The notes: generated from the letters alone by a model not told the origin. 64,000 nt of DNA from Siphonodentalium dalli (GCA_032622095.1 CP136063.1:28894987-28958986); one strand, 5' to 3'. Positions 1 to 10,769 are shown, numbered from the stretch's first letter. Program-made: numbers and translations.

Positions 1-340
1 ATGTTATTTGCGTGTAATGCATTCGCCGACTGACAATTTGACAATAGTCCCACATAGGTAATCAGAATACATGTGCAAGTACGTGGGTATTAAACAAACT
101 ATACATTTATATGAGTATCTTCTCAACAAAAGTCAAATTCTTAAAATTCAGCGAACGCGGAAACAACATTACTTGGGTTACAATGGCACTACGAAAATTC
201 AACGAAATTCCAACCATAAATCATAAAATAAAAATAAATCTTGTTTTAATAATCTGATACGATAATCTCACTTGTATCGTCAGAAATTGTGACACAAAAT
301 TATCTCAAATCAGTTCAATTGTGAACAACGCACTATATTG

Positions 341-2189
341 TTATTCGTTTGGCAAAGCATCGTAAAATGCATGGTAATCAGCAGGAATAACCGCCTTCAG
401 TTCTTGTAGATGTTTGTACTTAGATGCCTTTATAGGTAACGGCAATGCATGCAAAGGTACCACACGGTCCGTATCTTGGAGTGTTAACTGACGTGTCGCC
501 CTTTTTGGTATCTCCTTTAACTCGTCTGAGAACTCTAGCTTATATTGGATCTTGCCGTCTGGTGTGTACTTCAAAGATCGCAGATCAACAACAACTGGGT
601 CGCCTACGTTTAACCCGGGTGGGATCGACTTATATAAGGATTAACTGTCATGTGGACTGTTTTTATGGAGATGTAACGGTGAGGTAAGTGGACATAACTT
701 GTGTAAAACCCGAAGGGTTTTACATACAAGTTATGTCCACTTACCTCACCGTTACATCTCCATAAAAATAGTCCACATGACAGTTAATCCTTATATTTAT
801 ATACATTTAGCGAAAAAGCCACTTTTGTAAATATATTTAAATCGAACAGTGTATCGTGACAAGATCAGCCCAAAATACCCAATAGCACCCTTGGCAAAAG
901 TTAATAGGAACAATTTCTCTTCATGTTGAAACCCGATGATGTATTAAGTCAATCCTGCGCGAGTCCAAATGTGCCCAAAACATTACGCGTTCGTCTTTCC
1001 AAACCTAATGACGTATCGATGGTGTTATTAGCTTGGTGTTATGAGGCGTTACGCATTCACCGAGAAATAACTGCAACTAGCCACGTGGGCGCCGACCAAT
1101 CAGAATGCTGGATTTAGTGATGACAACACTTAGTGTGTAAATATAATAGCTTAACACCTTATAGTTATTGAAGAAATCGTGAGTTAGATATTTTACAGTG
1201 TATGGTTGTTCCTGGCGGGCCTTTCTGATGATTTCAACGTAGTTGTAAGGCGAGTATATTGGCTTGTGACGCTTGCCCCTTTCTACGGCCGAGTTGACAG
1301 CGTCAAATTCCATCTGGGTGTGTCCACTTTCCAGGTATTTTTGGTAGCTAATAATATCGAGTTCTATAGACAATTTCAACAAAGCATTTAGAAAGCACAC
1401 AATTTCTATTCTGGGCGCCGCAGCCGTCAATATAGATGACAAGTTCTTTAACAGTACGGGGCAATCTGGAGATATAGTCACTGAGACACGAAGCGTAGTT
1501 ATCGGCATTTTAAGTCATCTTCTCCCTCGTGCCAGACATAGCAAGTTGCATCGCTTGAGTTTAAATCATATACTGTGTAGTTATGTGATGTCAGTTTCGG
1601 TTTATAATAAATGGCACTGGCATTGAGACATGGCGACAATAATGTTGACTCTACATCAACGGTCCATGCTGTACATCGGTAATCCAAGAGTACAAAGCCC
1701 TCTCTCCGATGACAAGGGTGTTTAAAAACATGCATTTACAGACAGATTTTAGTTGGTCATTTTTGCCCAGGTTGTACTTATATGCATTTTGTTTTCTCCC
1801 ACTCGTTTGTTTACATTAACTTTAAACACCAGTGCGGCCACATAGGTACGCTTTTCCGCCAAACTCATGTCCCAAAAGTCGCGGAATATCTCCTGCCGTT
1901 CCACCTCTTCGAAATGACTACACTCGTGGCTTTTCTTGCATAACGGTTTGCATCCAGACGCATGTAGCTTCCATTCAGGGCGGCCCTTGTCAAGTTTCCA
2001 CTTCCCGCTCTCGTTTTGTGTAAGCCCTTCATACCCCTTGCCTTGCATTCTGAGTTTTTTATTTATATTTCGCTGCCAAGATTCCGGTTTCGGATATTTG
2101 TTTCTACGCTTCCGTTTTGGAGGGGTATGTGTAGTTCCTTCACTGGAGGAAGAATTACCATGTCCAGAAGGTTCTGTCGTCTCTTCCAT
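341..2189 (-). pseudogene. DUF7869-type gene, copy 1, broken
   Basis: Reading from 2,189 down, the frame opens with a short acidic/Ser stretch, a basic 'PPKRKRRNKYPKP' segment and 'WQRNINKKLRMQGKGY', then a Cys cluster (about residues 80-92). This order is typical of metazoan DUF7869 proteins. The DUF7869 core follows: 'YVWHEGE', then 'GAQNRN', 'GHTQMEFDAVNSAVER', 'YTVKYLTHDFFNNY', and a C-terminus ending 'YHAFYDALPNE'. DUF7869 has an RNase-H-like, transposase-like layout, but its function is unproven. Lesions: the middle of the usual protein is missing between about 1,750 and 1,735; there is a one-base insertion after the GAQNRN motif (shared by all copies); a copy-1 frameshift lies near 1,505; and a 0.5-kb foldback element sits at 633-1,143. 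It cannot make a normal product. Confidence 0.75.
633..1143. mobile_element. Foldback insertion in the DUF7869 gene (copy 1 only)
   Basis: Copies 2 and 3 read straight through this site. The left third (633-796) is a near-perfect palindrome with arms of about 70 bases around a short centre with an 'AAAACCCGAAGGGTTTT' hairpin. The right part (797-1,143) is unrelated to the arms and holds a CACGTG box and a CCAAT box near 1,081-1,100. Flanks suggest a TA or TATA target duplication. No protein is encoded. Confidence 0.75.
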
Positions 2190-2443
2190 CAGAAGAATAA
2201 CGGTTTGGGGTTACACATGAAGACCAATCAGGATCTCGAACAGTATCATCCAGATCACAAAAAACATCATCTGCTGGTGGGGAATTGTTTTCATTTGTTA
2301 TCTCCTGTATGTGGTTATTATTGAGTAGATAACGCTTTGTAGAGCTAGGAGCCCAATCATGATCTTGGACAGAATGACCAATATCATTATCGTGGCCTGA
2401 ACACTCCGAACGCTCGCCACTTTGTGAATTGTCAGCAGCTGCA

Positions 2444-2857
2444 TCAAGCTTCGATATAGTTCCATTTGCGATTCAGGATTTGAATATTTGACACATGATC
2501 CCCAAGAAGAACAGATTGTTCTGGAGCGACTTCTCTTTTGTGTTCATGTTCACTGGCCGGTATGATCGACATTTCATCTTGAAAATCACCAAGAAGAACA
2601 GATTGTTCTGGGACAACTTCACTTTTGTATTCATGTTCTATCTCCGGTATGACCTCAATGTCCTCTGGAAATATTGTGATGATTCTACACCCAGATGTGT
2701 CAGATGTCAACGTACTTTCAGAATTAGACGACCCATTAACAACTCTTTTGTTTTGAATCACACTAGAATTCGGAGCTGTTTGATCAACTGAATCGCACTT
2801 GTTTATATTTAATGCCAATTGTACAAGTTTCCACCCACGAGATAAATCAACAGCCAT
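2444..2857 (-). pseudogene. Acidic N-terminal frame upstream of the DUF7869 gene, copy 1
   Basis: This is a 137-residue frame starting 'MAVDLSRGWKLVQLAL'. It is Ser/Asp/Glu-rich and contains an internal repeat of 'PEQSVLLGD' with 'HEHKREV/HEYKSEV' (about residues 75-120). A second acidic open segment (about 2,440-2,165, other frame) continues with 'DDTVRDPDW', which resembles the acidic lead-in of DUF7869 proteins, and then meets the basic segment at 2,150. The pieces are probably remnants of one N-terminal region broken by frameshifts or an unrecognised intron. Copy 2 has the same region with an indel (33,148-33,363). Copy 3 has lost it. Confidence 0.45.
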
Positions 2858-3059
2858 TCTGACAATTTGGGTGAAATTTTAACTCAATTTTTTTAGATGG
2901 TCCATTTTCTATGCCTTCAACAAGGTATCTGGGTGTTGATTGTCTGAACATATTATAGTACATGTGTTCCAGAAACTGATATTGTCGATGCGTGTAACTC
3001 CCCAGTTCTCTGGCTTCGCAAAACAGGAACTGTTGATTGTTGTTCGTAAATGCCTTTAT
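2847..3059 (-). other. Short open frame upstream of the acidic ORF, unassigned
   Basis: A 70-codon open stretch (residues such as 'FCEARELGSYTHRQYQFLEH') overlaps the start of the 137-residue frame in another frame and is preserved in copy 2 (about 33,353-33,567). It lacks an initiator Met at its beginning. It could be an exon of the same dead gene, or chance. I do not recognise it. Confidence 0.25.
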
Positions 3060-3239
3060 TCACATCATCTGTAGATCTAAGCCAAATGGATGGTCTGGAT
3101 CCCATTATCTGAAAGTAATGAGAAAGGTATTATAATACGCACTAGCTACCACTCTGATTACTGGTTAAACATGCTGGAATGTAATGACAACTGTCTTTCT
3201 GAACTTTACATATAACGCAATATGTCTATGGAAAGCCAA

Positions 3240-3562
3240 ATTAACATTAAATCATTTGGACATATCTCTAAATATATAGAGATACATGTATCTCTAATTA
3301 ATTTGTAGATATCTCCAATTATTGAGTGTATGTTAATTTGACTTTAGAGTATTTCTAAATAATATGGAGATATCTCGAAATGAATTGGAGATACATGTAT
3401 CTCTCACTGTTGTGTGGATAAGTCTGACAATCACTCTTACTACTCGTTAATGGATTTAGAGATATCTCTAATTATTTAGAGATCTCTAATTATTTAGAGA
3501 TATCTCTTAATAATTAGAGATATCTCTAAATATTTGAAGTATCTCCAAATTATTGACTGCCC
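3240..3562. repeat. Palindromic 'AGAGATATCTCT' VNTR, copy 1
   Basis: Many copies of the self-complementary words 'AGAGATATCTCT' and 'AGAGATACATGTATCTCT' are separated by AT-rich spacers such as 'AATTATTT'. The stretch at 3,465-3,535 has about four consecutive units. Copy 2 has one unit at the same place (33,963-33,980) and copy 3 an intermediate number (50,265-50,310). The VNTR is therefore still changing. No gene is present in 3,060-3,620. Confidence 0.8.
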
Positions 3563-3621
3563 TCATCAGGTAAGGTGTTATTCGAAAAGTTATGAAATTC
3601 AATGTAGAGATATCACGAGGT

Positions 3622-4096
3622 TGCATTCCGATAAAGAGACGGTGGCAATCCGATAAACGAGACGGTTCGCTTTCGGCGACAAACAAAATTTTCTTCGCGT
3701 TTAGTCATTCACACGGAATTGCGGTGACAAATCAGGTTTCATATCATCATACGGTTATTTAGTTACCAATACCCATCAAAATCTAGACGCTAGAGTGAGT
3801 AAAACCAATAGAATAACCATTTAAAAGTCCAGCGACTGTTCTTTTTCCGATAACAGACGCGCGACGGTTCATTTATTATCGGAAAACAAACCGTCGCTTA
3901 CTTTTAAATGGCCATTCTATTGGGTTTACTCACTGTAGCGTCTAGAATTTGATGGGTATTAATAACTTGATTAACGATATGATGATATGAATCCTGAGGT
4001 GTCGCCAAAATACCATTTGAATGCTGACACACAAAGAAAATCTCGGTTGCCACCGTCCCGTTTATCGGAATTCCACCGTCTCTTTATCGGAATGCA
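3622..4096. mobile_element. Foldback MITE with 'TGCATTCCGATAAAGAGACG' ends, copy 1
   Basis: Inverted ends of about 45 bases (3,622-3,668 and 4,048-4,096) share 'TGCATTCCGATAAAGAGACG' and 'CCGATAAACG'. A second inner inverted pair (about 3,755-3,830 against 3,895-3,965) makes the whole a stem with a palindromic centre ('CCGATAA ... TTATCGG'). The element is present in all copies, so it was inserted before the duplications. It is non-coding. The following 4,097-4,526 has a poly-C tract (about 4,120-4,138) and no gene. Confidence 0.75.
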
Positions 4097-4526
4097 TCCG
4101 ATCCTCACGTCGCGCGAACCCCCCACCCCCCCCCCCCATGACATTTAACGAAGATGCCCAGAAATATACCATCACATGAATAAAATAACAATTTTTGGGT
4201 GTTCCAAGCAATTTTCTGGGTTGGTAAAATTTATTCTCTGTATTATTTATTGTGCCCGGCCATTGTATATCGGACCTTATTATCGATGCATGTGCTTTAA
4301 ACGGATCCAATATAGAAAATAGCTGAATTGACACCAACTATACAGAAGAATTATGGAATCAAAATGTTGTACCTCGTCATGCTGCAAAATATTCGCATGC
4401 ATTCGTCAGTGTCAAAATGTCGTATAGAATAATTTTGGGGAAATGGATGGGGGGACCAGTGCTTAAGAGGAAAAAAAATCATTATGGGGTAATATAATCA
4501 AACCACGATTCATTCTACCATATATA

Positions 4527-5457
4527 GTCTTCTCGTACTAAAACCGGCTAAGATATTGGGATGGAGGTGCCGGTCTTTAGTCCGAGTTCCAGGCCCATGC
4601 ATTCCTATGACACGACTTAAGCGTTGGTGACCCGCTCAAATAAAACCACAATTATATGAAATAAAATATCACAATTGCGACAATAAACGGATAGTTTCCG
4701 CAGAAGACATGCTATTTGATCTGAAACCCACATCGGTTGTGAATTGAAAGCGGTAATTTAATGTGAAAAGAAACATTTGCCGCAGTGTTTACATATTTTT
4801 TAAAGTATGCGAACTCAGTTGACCTTGCGAACTGCGTTCGGCATTTTCGGGTGAAAATATTCTGTAGATTTTCAATCAACCACGCACGATGAATTCTCCA
4901 TTGTAATCGTAATTATACGTGACAATAAATAAATAAATACATAGATTAAATACATATTGAAGATATAAATGTAATACATTAAATAAATTACGGGAATTAC
5001 AACCATCTCACAGTTTAAAACAGTGTAAACACAATGAGCATTAGAATATCATGGGGGCCGCCATTTTGTTTGTGTCGAAATTCGTCTCGGCCAAAACAAA
5101 CACCGGACAATGCCGAAGTTCTTCGGAACCTGAGTTCGGCTTTCAGTTAAGTAAACAAACAGAAAAAACAACGATGTTTGTGGCAATCAACCGGAATATT
5201 CTATGTGTAATTTAACATTAAAGTTAGATTATTATACACCATTATGACCATAAGATGTCACTCTTTCCGATGTATATAGCATCATGTATTGCTTTGTTAG
5301 GTAAATCGAGTAAAATACACCACAGATTCCCGCCACAGATCCTGGGCGTAACTCGTGTCATAGGAATGCATGGGCCTGGAACTCGGACTAAAGACCGGCA
5401 CCTCCATCCCAATATCTTAGCCGGTTTTAGTACGAGAAGACTTGGACTAGGGGCCAA
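4527..5457. mobile_element. 0.95-kb element with about 115-base inverted ends, copy 1
   Basis: The left arm ('CTTCTCGTACTAAAACCGGC' ... 'CCGGTCTTTAGTCCGAG' ... 'GCATTCCTATGACACGA') is repeated inverted at 5,346-5,450. In copies 2 and 3 the left arm begins further out with 'GGGGCCAATTAGTCCAAG', matching the right end 'CTTGGACTAGGGGCC'; copy 1 lost those outer bases. The interior is AT-rich with a GC-rich patch near 5,055-5,140 and contains no recognisable coding sequence. It is probably a non-autonomous DNA element. Confidence 0.75.
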
Positions 5458-6321
5458 TATGGGCTCAAAAGGCGAAAATTTTGGGAAATGTTTTGCCGTC
5501 ACGACGAACGCCCGATTTTACTTGAAAAAAAACATTAATTACAGTCGTTTGGCGCATATCACTATTCCAATGGTATGTTGATTTATTTAACTAAAAGCTA
5601 CTCACCTTAGTTAAGTCCTACAGTAGTTATTGGTTTAATACGCTTCGAGTGAAACAGAGATGGCGTTTTTTCGATGTTTTGAATCTAAACTTGAGTTTCG
5701 CGTGTCTTTTTTCAAAACCGTATAATAGTTTTGATTGGTTGACGGGCACCAAACTTGATTTTTCATACGTCTCGTTGACCACAGATGCCCAATCAATAAT
5801 AAAAAATTTCGCGCCAAAACCTGAGAGACGACCTTTTGATACCGAAGCGACGATATATTATATATAGTAGTTGTACTTAGGTATATACATGTAACTGTAA
5901 TTATCAGGACTATACAATCAGCCATCACAATCTCCAAGACTCAAATATTAATTTAGTAGTCATATTAGCCCACATTTGTATAATAAAGTTATTTCGTTTA
6001 AATTTCAATTTAATGAAAATAAGTATGATACGAATCATGCATACGATCAGTTGAGTGCCATGTTAGATTATTATAACACATTCTGGCCCTACAGCTACCT
6101 AGATATCTGTCCAATACATTTAACAGTAAATGTTCGCTTTACTAGAAATATTATTATCGTGCATCGTTCCCAGTACATCCCACCATAGACAGATAATGAT
6201 GCATACAATCGGCAAACCATGTAAATTTTAACATATATGGCCTCATTGCAATGCACTGAACTCACTAACCTTATAGTTTGTACTATACAGAGTAAAAACT
6301 TTGAGAAAACAGACAATTTAT
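5458..6321. other. Non-coding spacer, copy 1
   Basis: Open frames up to about 100 codons occur here on both strands (for example 5,635-5,937 minus), but they match no family I know, overlap each other and have no splice or start context. I treat the stretch as non-coding. It is well conserved in copies 2 (35,926-36,792) and 3 (52,261-53,030), as expected for recent duplicates. Confidence 0.5.
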
Positions 6322-6844
6322 TAAAGATGGATTATCTCTTTAAATAACTAATTTTAAATAGTTGCGTGGGGATAAAATAATAGATATGAACTGAAGACCT
6401 ATGTCCGGAAAAGCTTCTATCAATTAATATTGATTTTATTTCAAATATTAAATCGGGGCCCATTTATGTTACTATTTTTAGAACCGACCATTCGGATGAG
6501 ACCGTATTGCGATATAGAGCACTGGGCTGTTCCTACGGCTACGCAACGAATGTCAAATGTCACAGATTGGTTGTTTGTACTGTTTTGTTCCACAGATATA
6601 AGCGATAATGAGTATAATTAACGTTTATTTGTGACAAAATTGCACAATATAATTTCTGGTCTCTGTTAACAGTAACCAATATTGTTCGCTGAACAAACAC
6701 ACCTTTTTAGACCAGAAAATATTCGAAATAAAATTAATATTAATTGATGGAAGCATTTCCGGACAGGAATCTTCGATTCAGATCTAATATTTTATACCCC
6801 GGTAACTATATAATACATGTTTACAAAGAGATAATCCACCTTTA
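6322..6844. mobile_element. 'AAAGGTGGATTATCTCTTT' MITE, complete member in copy 1
   Basis: The ends are 'TTAAAGATGGATTATCTCTT' on the left and its complement, 'AAAGAGATAATCCACCTTT', on the right. The similarity between arms extends inward for about 150 bases (both arms contain 'TTTTATACC/GGGGATAAAAT', 'TGTCCGGAAA' and 'AATTAATATT'). No coding capacity. Other members lie at 11,830-14,520 (split by a LINE), 14,526-17,984 (split by a nested element), 36,793-37,093, 41,168-41,693 and 53,031-53,345. Confidence 0.8.
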
Positions 6845-7920
6845 ACATATAGCCTATCATAGGCGGACTGGACCGCTTTGGGCCGGTCCAGGCATGTGTA
6901 CCGGACCGGAATGGCCTGGACCGGACCGGACTCAACTGCCTTGGCAGTGGCCCTTTTTATTCAATGCGGTGGGGCCTGAGAACCAAAACTTGTTTTTTTG
7001 CCTTAAATAGTTAACGACAGTGGAAAGTTAAACAAATACTTCCGCCTTCGATTCCAGTGACCCTTGAATTGCAAACTATAGCATTATGGTGGCTACATTC
7101 AGTTTTCACAGGTTCTAGGAAGTACACACAACACACGGTTTGCACCAAAACCAGTACAATGATATTTATTTACATATGATGTTATGAACACATGGAGTTA
7201 TGCACACAGTCACGTCGTTGCGAGTAGCTATAGAGTCTCTAGGAAGTTAGCTGTATATGAACAGAGCTAAGATAACTACTGTCCTTCCGATGTCTTGGTC
7301 TGGCTTATATGGTAAACCACCCACAGCTCTGGTCATTCATCATCCATGGTCGTTAAACTGGGGATCAAGAGTTTCTGTCCGGGGCATGTAGCTAAATCGG
7401 ACCATAAAAGCTATGGTGGATTTAGACTGTCCACGCATGTCTCTTAATTGCCGTACTAAAGTTTTTAACATGCTGTTGCTGTCATGGTATGTCAGCTAAT
7501 GAGTGTAATTAAATTGGATGGTACATGGCCTGGTGTTGTGGCTATGTCCTGTACTTGCATGGTTGGAATGTAACTTCGAATTTGGATGAATGTTTCTATT
7601 GTTGAAGTATACATATGAATATCCGATTTGTCCACGATAAGCTGATGTTGGTCCGGCGAACTAATGTGCCTAGCCCATTATGTTATAAAACTCAAGGGTG
7701 CTGTCTGGGAAATTATCATGCTGGAAAAGTTGTGTGTAGGTCTTTACGAAGTGTAACCCACTCTCCTGTTAAAAGATCTATTAAAGCTGGCATTCTGAAT
7801 AAGTAATTGTTATGTAAAGCAAACACATAGTTAGGTATATGAGACTTTAATCATCTGATAATATACACGTGATGTAGGTTTTTATCTCTGGCAAATTTGT
7901 TGTCAACATGCATAAGTTTG
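6845..7920. other. GGACCGG-rich remnant and decayed sequence, copy 1
   Basis: 6,850-6,950 is a cluster of GGACCGG/CCGGTCC words like those in the leaders of copies 2 and 3. From about 6,960 to 7,920 the minus strand lies downstream of the Helitron-like frame. Short interrupted frames remain, starting with 'HVDNKFARD' just after the stop near 7,923, which looks like Helitron N-domain sequence. Further down I cannot follow the family. A 63-codon plus-strand frame at 7,615-7,806 is probably incidental. Confidence 0.45.
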
Positions 7921-7922
7921 TG

Positions 7923-9290
7923 TTAGAAGTATGTAGCCATAGTTATTCGTTGATCCCGTTCGCTCTTGAAAGTATGTTTACCGGATGGGAATTGTTTAGG
8001 AAAACTCTTTGCTTCAATGTCATCATCTCCACTAAGGAGGAAGATTGGTCTGTTTCCTTCTGCTGGTGCAATGTTTAGAATCTGATCAGTGTACATGTCC
8101 AATATCAGGTTATAGGCATGAATCAATTGGAAATGCCGTGTCTCGACTACCATTTTCAGAGTCACTACCGCTAGCTTCACTGTCGGTGTCTTCATTGTCA
8201 GTATCTGTTGAACTTTCATTTGGAATTCTAGATAATTGAGCCCAGTTGTCATCAATGGTAATGTCCTTGAATAACTCGTTGTTTTCCTTCAGATAGTGAA
8301 GGGCTGCCAATAATCTCTGAGGATTAACAAATTCATATTCATAATGACCCTCATAACACATCTTTCTTTTAAGTTTAACTCTTAATAGTGTATTAGTGTC
8401 TTCTCTTTGAGGTAACACAGGGTATCCGCGGCTCCTTGAATTCCTTGAAACTCCTTGATTTGGAAAATCAATTTTCCAGGGCCCTTAAAACCCTTGAATT
8501 GAATGCCCACCCCTTGAAAACCCTGGAATTCCGTGTAACCCTAAAACCCAGGTATACCGATTCATCGGGAGTCAATAAATATAGATAGTTTAGTTCCGAA
8601 CGCGTTGTTGGTATATGGGAAGTAACTCCATTTCCCGCCAACACCAATTCTTTCGAGTCTATTTCAATTATGTGATCCCCCTATCAAGCATCATAAAATT
8701 GATCACGACAAAAAAAGTTCCGAGCTTTTCAAACTCAGGTACCGTAATTAGTGTATTTTTATTGTATCGGATCGAGGTATTTTGTATATTATATAGACAT
8801 TCGACATTAGAAACCCGTGTTTTACATCAAAACGTACAACTTAACAAAAACGAAACGAAAAAATCACATCCGCTTCCGATGACTTTCATTTCCTGTTTAC
8901 GTATATTTTAAAATAAAATAAATAATTTAAGCAATGACATAGGAGCAGTGATATTTCAACTGGTGTCTACTGTCATCACTTTACATGTATTATTTAAATG
9001 TTCCCATTAAATTATGGTAATGCATTTACCCATAAAGGCCTAAAAAGCCCAAAATGCTAAAATTATGGTGGAAAACGTGGTATCACATGTAATGTTCAAC
9101 AGTTGGTTCCTGGAAACTCCTTGAAAATTGTCGGGGCAGTCCTTGAAAATCCTTGAATTGACTACTGGAACCTCCTTGAAACTCCTTGAATTCATTCACC
9201 AGAAATGGGCAGATACCATGTAACACATCTGTTGTTTTACTTATGTCAGTGGGAACACATACAACAGGACCATGCATGCTAACAATAGAG
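7923..9290 (-). pseudogene. Helitron-like polyprotein relic, DUF6570 and start of N domain, copy 1
   Basis: Two overlapping minus frames carry 'RVKLKRKMCYEGHYEYEF' plus 'LHYLKENNELFKDI' (DUF6570, found in Helitron-type helicase proteins) and then an Asp/Glu/Ser-rich linker. Next comes 'ILNIAPAEGNRPIFLLS' with 'FPKQFPSGKHTF' and 'ERDQRITMATYF', the classic lead into the Helitron-like N domain. The frame stops right there; no Rep (HUH) or PIF1 helicase domain follows. A one-base shift separates the two halves. In copy 1 an 800-base hAT-type MITE (8,420-9,219) sits in the DUF6570 lead-in, and the 'HGPVVCVPTDISKT' part lies beyond it at about 9,230-9,290. Confidence 0.75.
8420..9219. mobile_element. 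hAT-type MITE, copy 1 only
   Basis: It is flanked by a perfect 8-base duplication GTAACACA (8,412-8,419 and 9,220-9,227), present once in copy 2. The ends are roughly inverted ('GGGTATCCGC' against 'TGGTATCTGC'). Subterminal sequence at both ends is packed with 'CTCCTTGAA/CCTTGAAA' words, typical of hAT subterminal repeats. No transposase frame is present. A plus frame of 98 codons (8,615-8,911) has no recognisable content. Confidence 0.85.
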
Positions 9291-9537
9291 CCTCTGTGTA
9301 ATTTCAACAGTTTGATGAAGGGTATCAAATTATCAATGGTGCTATTAGATGTGTCTCTAGGTTATTAATATGTTTCAGTTAATCAGGTATGGTCTCTAAA
9401 CTCATACTGTTGACAAAGCAGCCACTGTAATTCCCCCAACCCTGCCAGCCTGTTGGAATCTTTTTATTCTGAATTGTACGGTGACAAGTGTAACCAATCA
9501 AGAGTTTGCCACAAGGCAAATACAAAGCATGTGGCTC

Positions 9538-9927
9538 TCATTTTCTGTTTATATCAAAATCCTTTGGTGGATATCGTAGCCATGAGGACTGATATGTGAA
9601 TATGTCTATGTTCAACAAATCAGCAACTGAAAGAATTTCCAACTCTGTTGCCCATGATCCATCAATATTCATTGAGGACATAATAGTATATTCTTGAATA
9701 TTTTGAAACCCAGGACGTAAGCATTGCTGGAACTTATCAGCATTCATCGGAAGGTGCTGAACAACAGCGTCTCGATCATTAGAATGGTGATGTTCTGTAC
9801 CAGTTAAGGCAAATGATAATGCTCGGAAAAAGCAATTACCATCTCCAGTAATTAGTTTTGTTTGAAACTGATCTTTAATTTCATCACTGCCATTGTATTC
9901 AAGATGATTTTGGACAGTCAATTCCAA
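9538..9927 (-). pseudogene. OTU cysteine protease domain of the Helitron-like relic, copy 1
   Basis: A 129-residue open frame carries 'GDGNCFFRALSFALTGTE', the OTU catalytic block (Asp-Gly-Asn-Cys) at about residues 29-46, then 'ATELEILSVADLLNIDIFTY' and 'WLRYPP', which fit the remainder of an OTU fold. The C-terminal part that should bear the catalytic His is beyond a stop at 9,538 and is not clear. OTU domains are known in Helentron-type Helitrons and related helicase proteins. In gene order it sits between the peptidase-like domain (10,107-10,700) and DUF6570. The open frame is almost unchanged in all three copies. Confidence 0.85.
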
Positions 9928-10106
9928 TTTAGTGGATGCATTTATTTATCTGACACTGTTTAGTCAGTGGAGCGTATTGTAATCCGTTATTATTACATCA
10001 TTGGTAACATCATCAATGACCTCAATATCAAGAGAAGTTAGTTCTAAACCGTTATTATTACATCATTGGTAACATCATCAATTATCTCAATATCAAGAGC
10101 ATGCAG

Positions 10107-10700
10107 TTATAGTTCTACTTGTGTATGACTCATCTGACGCATTGAAGTGAGCAACATTGTCAAATTGTCTAACACTGAGTGCAAATTCCTGAACATTAAC
10201 AAAACACCATTTCCACCATCAGTTAACAAACCAAGATGGTTTCTACAATGAGAGTCATAGAAGAAAAGTTTTCCTCCTGATTTTCCGACTAACAGTATAG
10301 TCATTGAATGTTAAAAAAAAATCACTCTGTTGGAATATCAATTCCAATGCATCATATTTTGGTACAAGGCCCCATGTATATTCTTCCTCATCAGTAGAAA
10401 GTGCTGCAGCTTTAAAAGGCATGTGGATGTTAATTCTACACTCTTTATTAAGAACTTTTTATCTCCTGGGTAGCTCTTGAACATCAAGAAAATGTGGATT
10501 TATTTCCAAACATTTCCAGAATTCAGTAGCATTAGGATTCCTCAACCTACAGTACAATTCTGTTCCTTCCTGGATAATGATGTCCATATCTGTTGCTTCC
10601 CATGTCATTACATTTTTTATTTTTGAAAAAGATGATGCCAGTCAGCAGTACACTGAGCACCACAAACTTTGAACACTTTATCACCTTGGTCCACCTGCCA
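10107..10700 (-). pseudogene. Tegument-peptidase-like cysteine protease domain, copy 1
   Basis: The N-terminal part (10,700-10,400, broken) contains 'QGDKVFKVCGAQC', 'ATDMDIIIQEGTELY' and 'FLDVQELP'. The C-terminal part (10,304-10,107) contains 'FFYDSHCRNHLGLLTDGG' and 'LLMFRNLHSVLDNL'. This Cys ... Asp-Ser-His layout is that of the peptidase-like domain seen in metazoan PIF1/Helitron-type proteins, distantly like herpesvirus tegument ubiquitin peptidases. Copy 1 has a stop in the linker where copy 2 reads Lys-Tyr ('LPRKYK'), so it is dead. Family assignment is from motif memory. Confidence 0.6.
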
Positions 10701-10768
10701 GGCGCGAACTCATGCCGGTGCATTAACACCAGTACAAGTCGGACACTCTAACCACTGTGCTACCATCG
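10695..10768 (-). other. tRNA-like sequence (SINE head or tRNA relic), copy 1
   Basis: On the minus strand, 'TAGCACAGTGG' (10,762-10,752) fits the polymerase III A box. 'GAGTTCGCGCC' (about 10,711-10,701) fits a B box with one mismatch, about 50 bases downstream. The anticodon-like loop between them has the stem 'CCGAC/CTGG'. The acceptor stem does not close, so it is not a functional tRNA. It lies directly before the peptidase frame. It is kept in copies 2 (40,076-40,149) and 3 (57,357-57,430). Confidence 0.6.
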
Positions 10769-10769
10769 T

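Noticed and set aside
4120-4138. Poly-C tract as a regulatory or telomere-like site
   Set aside because: Its length varies between copies as expected of a simple homopolymer, and nothing else supports a function.
5635-5937. 100-codon minus frame conserved in three copies
   Set aside because: Conservation follows from recent duplication; an overlapping plus frame is equally conserved and neither has recognisable content.
7615-7806. 63-codon plus frame present in all copies
   Set aside because: It lies antisense to the decayed Helitron-like region, has no motif, and its preservation reflects the recent duplication.
10695-10768. Functional tRNA gene
   Set aside because: The acceptor stem does not pair and the B box deviates, differently in each copy.
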